Below are positions 57,576 to 64,000 of a DNA stretch of 64,000 nt, piece after piece. Position 1 is the stretch's first letter; each line of letters opens with the position of its first letter. This DNA comes from Allobosea sp. Tri-44 (GTDB lineage: Bacteria > Pseudomonadota > Alphaproteobacteria > Rhizobiales > Beijerinckiaceae). Both the position numbers and the translations under genes were made by a program. The DNA is taken from the NCBI RefSeq assembly GCF_004123845.1, contig NZ_NBDP01000030.1:953193-1017192 (forward strand). The letters are read 5' to 3'. The notes beneath the pieces are model-generated. The model was not told the DNA's origin and did no database searches. It saw only the letters and a list, made by a program, of their open reading frames with translations.

Positions 57576-60016
57576 GAACGCGCCTCCTGCCCATCCTTGC
57601 CGCGGCAGCGATTCTCCCGATCGGGGGCTCCGGATTGGGCGCTCAGGATGCCCAGCCGCCGCAGGAGCCGGCGCCGTTCATGATTGCGCCACCGGCCCAG
57701 CAGCCGGCCGCCCCTCGCCCACCGGAACCGCCACGAGCCGCCGCGCCCGCGCCGGCCACGCCCGCTATCCCCACCAGCTTCGCCTTCAAACCGCTGCTGC
57801 CGGCGGCTCGCGTCACGCTCGAAGGCGAGAGTGATACGCGCAGCTGGGCCTTCTACCTGACGCAGGACGAGGCGAGCGCCGATCTCAATCTCGACATCGC
57901 CTTCCAGAACGCGCTGGTCGTGATGCCCGAGGCCTCGCGGCTGACGGTCCGCATCAATGGCGAGCGCATCATGGAGGCGCCGATTGCCTCCTCCGATCGC
58001 CTGAAGCGAACCTCGACCGCGATCCGCAAGGGGCTGCTCAGACCCGGTCAGAACACGATCCGCTTCGAGGCCGTGCAGCGCCACCGCACCGACTGCACGA
58101 TCACCTCCACCTATGAATTGTGGACGCGCATCGACGGTGCGGGCACCAGGCTGTCCTTCAGGAACCCGGCAACACAGCAATCGCGCCTGCGCGGCATCGA
58201 CGACCTGCCGGCCGTCGGCGCCGACGAGAGCGGGCAGACGACGATCCATATCGTCGCGCCCGGCGCCACGCGCGCTATTGCCGCGAGCAGCATCCTCGCC
58301 GTCGCGCAGGGCATCGCACTGCGTGGCCGCTACAGCCAGGCTGCGGTGCGGGTCTCCGAGCGGCTGCCGGAGCGCATCCGTCCCGGCGTGCTGACCGTGT
58401 TGCTCGGCACGAGCAAGGAATTGCGCGATCTCATCGGCGCGTTGCCCGCCGAGGCGGGAGCCGGCAGCTTCCTCGGCTTCGTCGCGAATCCTAAACTGGG
58501 GCCCGCTGCCCTCCTCGTCACCGGGGAGACCTGGCCGGATCTCGAGGCGATCATCGCCAGGCTCCTGACCGGGCCCGTGTCGAGGCCGACCAACATCAAC
58601 CGCAAGACGATGGGCACGGCGAGCTGGCATGTTCCGGACGCGCCGTTCATCTCGGGCAAGCAGGCGCTGCGCTTCTCCGAGCTCGGCGTCCCCACCCAGG
58701 AATCCTCGGGTCGGCGCCTGCGCGTGCGCGCCGTCGTCGCCATGCCCGGAGATTTCTATGCCAACGCCTATGGCGAGGCGACGCTCTATCTCGACGGCGC
58801 TTACTCGGACGAGGTCCTTCCCGGTTCCGGTCACATCGAAATCTTCGTCAACGGCAATGTCGCGGCGACGGTGCCGCTCAATACGACAAGTGGCGGGCTC
58901 TTCCAGCAAACCCCGATCACCGTGCCGCTCCGCCACTTCCGGCCGGGGATCAACGAGATCTGGTTCGAGGCGGTCATGCCGACGCGGTCCGACCTCGCCT
59001 GCGGGCCGGGCGCGACCCTGCCCGGAAAGAATCGCTTCGCCTTGTTCGACACCACGACGCTGACGTTCCCGGATTTCGCCAAGATCGGCGTCAGCCCGAA
59101 TCTCGCGGCGGTGGCGGGCACCGGTTTTCCTTATTCGATCGCTTCGCATGTGGCGCTGATCATCGGCCGGCAGGACCTGCCCAATCTCGGCGCCGCCGCC
59201 ACATTACTCGCCCGGCTGGCCCAGCGTGCCGACCGACCGCTTCCGATCGACATCCTCGGCAGCGCCGCGACCGTCGGCAACCGTCCCGCCTTGATCGTCG
59301 GCGCCGCTGGCCAGCTGCCCACCGGGCTGCTGCCGCGCGTCGGCATCGCCGACAATATCCGCAACACCTGGCCACAGCGCGCGGACGCGGTCGTCGTCGT
59401 GCCGGAAACCGAAGGCACGGCCGTGTTCGACGCGGTGATCAACCGCTTCCAGGGCCGGCAGACCACGCCGGAGGATTCGGGCGGCGGCGCGCCGACGACG
59501 GAGGCGGTCCGCGACCGCTGGCGCGGCTCGCTCGGCGGGCCGCTCGCCCGCTACTTCATCGGCTTCGACCAGTGGCTGCAGCGGACCTTCGACCTTTCCT
59601 TCGCGCAACTGCGCACGCCTTCGCGCGCGCCTTCGCTCTACGAGCCGGCGGAAGGAGCCGAACTGATCGCCGCCCAAGGGGCCGACCCCGATACGCGGCA
59701 GGTCTGGACCGCCTTCGTCGTGCGCCAGGAGGAGGCGCTGGAGCGGGCGGCGGACAGGCTCGTCACCCCCGGCAACTGGGCCGGCATGGCCGGCAAGGTC
59801 ACGGCTTTCCGCAGCGGCCAGGACAATCACGTCATCTCGGCGGACAGCACCTCCTTCGTCATGACCCGGCCGTTCAGCCTGGCCAATATGCGCCTGGTCT
59901 TCGCCAACTGGATGTCGAGCAATATCGGTGTCTATGCGCTGACACTGCTCGCAGCCTGCATCGGCCTCGGCATCGGGACCTTCCTGATGCTCGGCCGGTT
60001 GGGAAGGCGCTCATGA
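57572..60016 (+). CDS. bcsB: Cellulose synthase regulatory/periplasmic subunit
   Basis: 814 residues. Signal peptide (MRTRLLPILAAAAILPIGGS), then a proline/alanine-rich linker and carbohydrate-binding/ferredoxin-like periplasmic domains that guide the emerging glucan. A C-terminal membrane anchor (IGVYALTLLAACIGLGIGTF) packs against BcsA. LVVMPEASRLTVRINGERIM, ANAYGEATLYLDGAYSDEVL and GINEIWFEAVMP are typical BcsB segments. The start is the ATG overlapping the bcsA stop; an open frame continuing far upstream in the same phase runs through bcsA and is rejected. Confidence 0.94.
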   Translation: MRTRLLPILAAAAILPIGGSGLGAQDAQPPQEPAPFMIAPPAQQPAAPRPPEPPRAAAPAPATPAIPTSFAFKPLLPAARVTLEGESDTRSWAFYLTQDEASADLNLDIAFQNALVVMPEASRLTVRINGERIMEAPIASSDRLKRTSTAIRKGLLRPGQNTIRFEAVQRHRTDCTITSTYELWTRIDGAGTRLSFRNPATQQSRLRGIDDLPAVGADESGQTTIHIVAPGATRAIAASSILAVAQGIALRGRYSQAAVRVSERLPERIRPGVLTVLLGTSKELRDLIGALPAEAGAGSFLGFVANPKLGPAALLVTGETWPDLEAIIARLLTGPVSRPTNINRKTMGTASWHVPDAPFISGKQALRFSELGVPTQESSGRRLRVRAVVAMPGDFYANAYGEATLYLDGAYSDEVLPGSGHIEIFVNGNVAATVPLNTTSGGLFQQTPITVPLRHFRPGINEIWFEAVMPTRSDLACGPGATLPGKNRFALFDTTTLTFPDFAKIGVSPNLAAVAGTGFPYSIASHVALIIGRQDLPNLGAAATLLARLAQRADRPLPIDILGSAATVGNRPALIVGAAGQLPTGLLPRVGIADNIRNTWPQRADAVVVVPETEGTAVFDAVINRFQGRQTTPEDSGGGAPTTEAVRDRWRGSLGGPLARYFIGFDQWLQRTFDLSFAQLRTPSRAPSLYEPAEGAELIAAQGADPDTRQVWTAFVVRQEEALERAADRLVTPGNWAGMAGKVTAFRSGQDNHVISADSTSFVMTRPFSLANMRLVFANWMSSNIGVYALTLLAACIGLGIGTFLMLGRLGRRS

Positions 60017-61032
60017 AACGGCTCCGCGCAGCTTTGGCAGCAACCCTGCTTTGCCTGGCTCCCGGCGCACAGGCCGCCCTGCCGGCCGGCGCCTGGGAAC
60101 TCTACCGCCAGAAGTTCGTCACCGCCGAGGGTCGCGTCGTCGACGACGCCAATGGTGGCATCAGCCATAGCGAGAGCCAGGGCTACGGCCTGCTGCTGGC
60201 CTGCCTCGCCGGCGATCGCGGCAGCTTCGCCAGCATCCTCTCCTTCACCCGGACCGAACTCCTGATCCGCGATGACGGCCTCGCCGCCTGGCGCTGGGAC
60301 CCGAAGGCCAGCCCGCGCGTCACCGACATCAACAATGCCAGCGACGGCGACCTGCTGATCATCGAGGCTCTCGCCTGCGCCGGCACGCGCTGGTCGATGC
60401 CGGCCTACACCACCGCGGCCCGCCAGATCGCTCGGTCACTGGCCAGGGTCGCACTGCTGAAGCGCGGCAGCGAAATCTGGCTGATGCCTGCGGCGAAGGG
60501 TTTTTCAGAGCAGGAGCGGGCGGACGGCCCGGTGATCAACCCATCCTACTGGGTATTCGAGAGCTTCCCTCTCCTCGCCAAGCTCACCGGCGACCAGGCC
60601 TGGATGCAGGTGCAGGCCAGCGGGCTGAAGCTCCTCGACGACCTCGCCAGGCGAAAGACACCGGCCGCCGACTGGCTCTCGCTCAAGGGCGAGCCGAAGC
60701 CGGCAGACGGCTTCCCGCCGCAGTTCGGCTACAACGCGCTGCGCATCCCACTCTACCTCCTGCGGGCGGGCCTTGCCGACAGGCAGCGCCTCGAGCCGTT
60801 CCGTCAGGCCTGGGCCAACGGCACCGCCGTGATCGACGTGCCGACCGGCAAGCCTGCCGAGCCGCTGCCGGATGCCGGCTATCGCATCCTGGCCGCGGCA
60901 ATCGCCTGCGCGCTCGACCGCACCCCCGTTCCAGCCGAGCTCAAGACCTTCCAGCCGACGGCCTATTATCCGTCAACGCTGCATCTGCTCGCCCTCTCGA
61001 TGCTGAGCGAGAGGTATCCGCAATGCATGTGA
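60013..61032 (+). CDS. bcsZ: Periplasmic endo-beta-1,4-glucanase, GH8
   Basis: 339 residues with a Sec signal peptide (MKRLRAALAATLLCLAPGAQ, cleavage after AQA). The GH8 core shows NGGISHSESQGYGLLLACLA with the catalytic acid glutamate, and TDINNASDGDLLIIEAL with the DGDL aspartate. GPVINPSYWVFESFPLL is the third family block. BcsZ trims misfolded or tangled glucan during secretion. Start overlaps the bcsB stop by four bases, and its last ten bases overlap the next gene. Confidence 0.95.
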   Translation: MKRLRAALAATLLCLAPGAQAALPAGAWELYRQKFVTAEGRVVDDANGGISHSESQGYGLLLACLAGDRGSFASILSFTRTELLIRDDGLAAWRWDPKASPRVTDINNASDGDLLIIEALACAGTRWSMPAYTTAARQIARSLARVALLKRGSEIWLMPAAKGFSEQERADGPVINPSYWVFESFPLLAKLTGDQAWMQVQASGLKLLDDLARRKTPAADWLSLKGEPKPADGFPPQFGYNALRIPLYLLRAGLADRQRLEPFRQAWANGTAVIDVPTGKPAEPLPDAGYRILAAAIACALDRTPVPAELKTFQPTAYYPSTLHLLALSMLSERYPQCM

Positions 61033-63206
61033 AATCCGTGCTGATCGCGGTCGCGGCCTCGAGCGCCGCCTTCTACGGGCTGGGCCGCTACGGCCATGAG
61101 CTGACATGGCGGGACGCACCGTCGCCCGCCGTCCAGCAGGCACTGGCCCAGACAGAGACGCAGCCCGATTCGACGCAAGCGGCCGGACCTGCAGCCGGGC
61201 AGACCGAGACCGAATTGGCCCAGGCCCCGGCTGGACGGCCAGGCTCGCCGGCAGCGCCACAGGGACAGAAGGTCGACGAGACGGCCCTGCGCTATTTCGC
61301 GACGCAGGGTGACACCCGCCGCTACGAGGCGGAGCTCGCCCGGCTGCGCGCCCTCTATCCCGAGTGGAAGCCGCCAACCGACCTGACCTCGCCGCAGCCG
61401 ACCGGCGACCCCGAACTGGAGCGGATCTGGCGGCTGTTCGCCGAGGGCAAGTATGGCGAAGCGCGCGCCGCGATCGGCCAGCGCAGCAGCGCCGATCCAA
61501 GCTGGCAGGCGCCGGCCGATCTGATCGCCCAGCTCGACCGGGCCGAGGCCGGCCAGCGCCTGGCCAATGCGTCCAATGCCAGGCAATGGGAGCAGGTCAT
61601 CCGCATCGGCACCGAGACGCCGGCGCTCCTGACCTGCGCCAATGTCGACGCGCTCTGGCGCGTGGCCGAGGCCTTCGTCCAGACCGGCGCGCCGGAGCGG
61701 GCCCGCGACGCCTATGCCTATGTCCTGACCAACTGCACCAACCCGGCCGAGCGGGTCGGCACCATGCAGAAGGCGCTCGCCAGCCTGCCGGAAGCACTGG
61801 TCAGTCCGTTGCTGGCGCAGGAGCGCCAGAGCGAATTCTCGGGCATCCGCGACGAGATCGCGCGGCGGCATGTCGGCAAGGCCGCCGAAGACCCGACCCT
61901 GACCGCAACGCCCGAGGAGATCCGGCGCATCGAGGTGCTCGCCAACGCCGCGACGACGCCGGACGACCCGATCCTGCTTGGCTTCTACAGCTTCCGCCAC
62001 AACGAGCCGGCCAAGGCCTTGACCTGGTTCCAGATGGCGCTGGCGCGCAATGGCGGCGCCAAGGCCGCGGAAGGAGCCGTGCTCGCTCTGGGCGCGCTGC
62101 AGAAATACCAGGAGGCGGAAACCCTCGGCGCGCAATGGCTCGAAGCCGGCCCGGCCAACCGGAAGGCCTATCTCGACGTCGCGACCGCGCTGATCGCCCA
62201 GGAACCGGCGCCGCGGCTCGAACGCGCCGTGATCGAGCGCATCGCCAAAACGGTGGGCGTCGACCGCTATGCTCCCGGCGGAGCCGCGCTCGGCTGGTAC
62301 GCCTATAATTCCGGGCAGATTGCGCCGGCCGAGACCTGGTTCGAGACCGCGCTCTCCTGGGATCGCGGCTACGAGCCGGCCGCTTACGGGCTCGCTCTGG
62401 TGCATCAGCGCCTGCGCGACCAGGCCGGTTTGCGCACCATCATCGCCGAATGGCGCAGCCGTTCGCCCCGCATCGCGGACCTGCTGAACCCGGCGCGTGG
62501 GCGCACCCCAACCACAGTGCGAGAAATCCGGCCCCTGCCCGAGACGAGCCCGACGGCCCGCATGGTTCCGGCGCCCGAGCCCGTCGAGCGGGCACCGCGT
62601 CGTGTCACCCGCACCGAGCCTGCGCCGCCATCCAGTTATGAAGACGATATCCCCGCCGCGATAGCGACGCGCCGCGCCGCACCCGAGCGCCCGCGCAACG
62701 GTTCCTGCGGCACCGGCATCAGCGGACCAGCCGCGCTCCAGCGCGGCTGGTGCCTGCTCAACCTGAAGCGGCCGGCCGCTGCGGCGGAGGCGTTCGATGC
62801 CGCCCAGCGCGGCGGCAACCCCCGGACCGCGGCCGATGCAGCTGCGGGCAAGGCCTATGCGAAGCTGCAACAGGGGCTGACAGCGGAAGCCGGCGTTGCG
62901 GCAGCGAGCGCGGCATTGCCGCCAGCCCGCCGCAAGGAACTCCAGACCCTGCTCCTGTCCGAGCGCTTCTACGCCCAGTACGACGCCAAGGACTTCAATG
63001 GCGCGCTGATCACGCTGGGTGAACGGTCGCGCTACGCCTCCGAAACGACCGATCTGATGCAGATGCGCGGCTGGAGCTACTTCAACCTCGGCCGCTATGA
63101 CGACGCCGCCCAGATATTCCAGGCGCTCTACCGGGCCAATGGCTCGCCGCAGGCGATGTCCGGCCTGACCGCGATCCGGAACAAGACCCAGCGCAACCGA
63201 GATTAG
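61023..63206 (+). CDS. TPR-containing cellulose-operon protein (BcsC-like without barrel)
   Basis: 727 residues. An N-terminal signal/anchor segment (SVLIAVAASSAAFYGLG) is followed by a long Gln/Ala/Pro linker. A periplasmic array of TPR-like helical pairs comes next (FAEGKYGEARAAIGQ, LALGALQKYQEAETLGAQWL, YFNLGRYDDAAQIFQALY), split by a Pro/Arg-rich linker near 490-560. It occupies the bcsC slot, and TPR arrays in BcsC bind glucan or other subunits. The ~350-residue C-terminal outer-membrane barrel of BcsC is absent: the chain stops at KTQRNRD. Export across the outer membrane must rely on another protein. Overlaps bcsZ by ten bases. Confidence 0.85.
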   Translation: MHVKSVLIAVAASSAAFYGLGRYGHELTWRDAPSPAVQQALAQTETQPDSTQAAGPAAGQTETELAQAPAGRPGSPAAPQGQKVDETALRYFATQGDTRRYEAELARLRALYPEWKPPTDLTSPQPTGDPELERIWRLFAEGKYGEARAAIGQRSSADPSWQAPADLIAQLDRAEAGQRLANASNARQWEQVIRIGTETPALLTCANVDALWRVAEAFVQTGAPERARDAYAYVLTNCTNPAERVGTMQKALASLPEALVSPLLAQERQSEFSGIRDEIARRHVGKAAEDPTLTATPEEIRRIEVLANAATTPDDPILLGFYSFRHNEPAKALTWFQMALARNGGAKAAEGAVLALGALQKYQEAETLGAQWLEAGPANRKAYLDVATALIAQEPAPRLERAVIERIAKTVGVDRYAPGGAALGWYAYNSGQIAPAETWFETALSWDRGYEPAAYGLALVHQRLRDQAGLRTIIAEWRSRSPRIADLLNPARGRTPTTVREIRPLPETSPTARMVPAPEPVERAPRRVTRTEPAPPSSYEDDIPAAIATRRAAPERPRNGSCGTGISGPAALQRGWCLLNLKRPAAAAEAFDAAQRGGNPRTAADAAAGKAYAKLQQGLTAEAGVAAASAALPPARRKELQTLLLSERFYAQYDAKDFNGALITLGERSRYASETTDLMQMRGWSYFNLGRYDDAAQIFQALYRANGSPQAMSGLTAIRNKTQRNRD

Positions 63207-63276
63207 CGCCCGATCGGCGAAGACGTCGGAAAACGGCACAAAGCGGCTTAGTCGACCCACGCCGAGAGTGAAGCAA

Positions 63277-63618
63277 ATGCGCCTTGCAGTCCTTGCCACC
63301 ATCATCGCCGTCATGACCACGGCTGCGACCGCAGCGGAGCGCCTACCGTCCTTCCCAAAAGGCACGAGCTATCAGGAGGCGCGGCAGAGCCTGATCGGCC
63401 TCGGCTATGAGCCGGTCACGCTTCCCGGCGCCGACAAGTGCTATGCTGGCGACGAACGCTGCCAGGGGCGCCCCGAAATGTCGTCCTGCTCCGGGACGGG
63501 CCTCGCCTATTGCAACTTCACCTGGCGCTCCAGGCGCGACATGCTGATCGAGATCACCACGATCGGCGAAGGGATCAACAAGGTTCACGCCATCCGCTGC
63601 CGAGCGAACTGCAACTAG
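63277..63618 (+). CDS. Small secreted Cys-rich protein, unknown function
   Basis: 113 residues from ATG 63277 (GTG 63268 gives three more). Signal peptide MRLAVLATIIAVMTTAAT, mature start near AAERL. Six cysteines in the mature part (KCYAGDERCQGRPEMSSCSG, LAYCNFTW, IRCRANCN) suggest about three disulfides. FPKGTSYQEARQSLIGLGYE resembles the start of a PASTA-like or DUF-type fold often found in periplasmic proteins. It follows the TPR gene after 70 bp and may be in or after the bcs transcript. No recognised function. Confidence 0.7.
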   Translation: MRLAVLATIIAVMTTAATAAERLPSFPKGTSYQEARQSLIGLGYEPVTLPGADKCYAGDERCQGRPEMSSCSGTGLAYCNFTWRSRRDMLIEITTIGEGINKVHAIRCRANCN

Positions 63619-63682
63619 CGCCAGCGGAACGGTCGCTCCTTGCGGGAGCGCGGGCTGACATAGCGATGTCCGGGAAGGCAAG

Positions 63683-63758
63683 TGGTGCCGCAAGAGGGAT
63701 TCGAACCCCCGACCCCCTCATTACGAATGAGGTGCTCTACCAGCTGAGCTATTGCGGC
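63683..63758 (-). tRNA. tRNA-Thr (anticodon CGT)
   Basis: 76-nt cloverleaf including encoded CCA. Acceptor GCCGCAA pairs with TTGCGGC, D-arm AGCTCAGCTGGTAGAGC, anticodon arm CCTCA-TTCGTAA-TGAGG with anticodon CGT, variable loop, and T-arm GGGGGTTCGAATCCCTC. Reads the ACG threonine codon. Confidence 0.95.
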
Positions 63759-63920
63759 GACGGGTGGGGCTGTATCAGCCCGACCCCATTTTGACAAGGC
63801 AGATGGAGGTCACAAGGCGCACGGAATTCGCACCGGCCTGTGGAATCCTGCGAGGCTCGAAGAGCCCCCCGCCCCTTGTAACTCTGATTTTGCCTCATCT
63901 GCTACACTGGCGGGTGCGGT

Positions 63921-63987
63921 GGCAGGCGGAAGACCGACGACCCTCAGGGACAGCAAGCCCGTGGGTGAGCCAGGGTCTTCGCCTGCC
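63921..63987 (+). ncRNA. Possible structured RNA or regulatory hairpin at window end
   Basis: A long imperfect stem (GGCAGGCGGAAGACC with GGTCTTCGCCTGCC, one bulge) encloses about 38 bases with smaller complementary pairs (CCC/GGG at 63941-63949, GACCCT/AGGGTC). TACACT about 20 bases upstream resembles a -10 box. The right part could extend past 64000. No known RNA family was identified with confidence. Confidence 0.35.
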
Positions 63988-64000
63988 GATCCATCGACCC

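Noticed and set aside
63921..63987. Cobalamin riboswitch identity for the terminal hairpin
   Set aside because: Only the 3' end resembles the B12 box region; the GCCACTG core and other conserved loops are not visible, so no family was assigned.

Overview
The window looks like chromosome of a high-GC alphaproteobacterium of the Hyphomicrobiales (Rhizobiales), perhaps Bosea or a relative. This is inferred from the gene set: a five-step hut pathway with hutF, hutG and hutD, a bcsN-led cellulose operon, several TRAP and ABC uptake cassettes, a cysteine-type PHB depolymerase, and many dispersed palindromic intergenic repeats. I see no phage, transposase, plasmid or CRISPR. Coding is dense on both strands and many operons use 4-base stop/start overlaps.

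Layout. 1-10.5 kb: the tail of a HAD-like gene, a large exported-type glucosaminidase, an aldehyde dehydrogenase, a GST, a PHB depolymerase, and a minus-strand cluster (transglutaminase-like protein, diacylglycerol-kinase-like lipid kinase, PAP2 phosphatase, tiny membrane protein), then PRC-barrel and glycine-zipper proteins. 10.5-18.8 kb: the hut locus, with hutF-hutC diverging from hutI-hutH-hutG-hutU-hutD around two near-identical palindromes that are probably HutC operators. 18.9-24 kb: two divergent citrate-synthase-family genes (one with an N-terminal helix-turn-helix), an exported lyase of the fumarase/argininosuccinate lyase superfamily, and a cyclopropane fatty acid synthase. 24.3-28.3 kb: a FadR-type regulator with a TRAP transporter. 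28.5-34.4 kb: a nitrate/sulfonate/taurine-type ABC cassette containing a Mug/UDG-like DNA glycosylase and carrying a HutC-like palindrome in its promoter, a ThDP enzyme, and msrA. 34.6-42 kb: an acetylpolyamine-amidohydrolase-like protein, a membrane GGDEF-EAL protein, a TetR regulator with an acyl-CoA dehydrogenase, and two secreted proteins flanking an AT-richer spacer. 42-48.8 kb: a second TRAP system (fused QM), an IclR regulator, an acyl-CoA synthetase and a PPC/DUF296 protein, which together look like an uptake-and-activation module for an unknown organic acid. 48.8-63.6 kb: a surface/biofilm region with a PATR-repeat autotransporter and a bcsN-bcsA-bcsB-bcsZ-TPR cellulose operon. The end holds tRNA-Thr(CGT) and a strong hairpin that may be the start of a structured RNA.

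The most useful second looks are: the HutC-like palindrome in front of the ABC/DNA-glycosylase cassette, which suggests a hut regulon member with unexpected content; the paired citrate synthases with altered active-site positions; the exported lyase; the cellulose operon whose TPR protein lacks the BcsC outer-membrane barrel; and the several families of palindromic repeats. Start sites were chosen by eye from Shine-Dalgarno spacing and family length. No database search was available.
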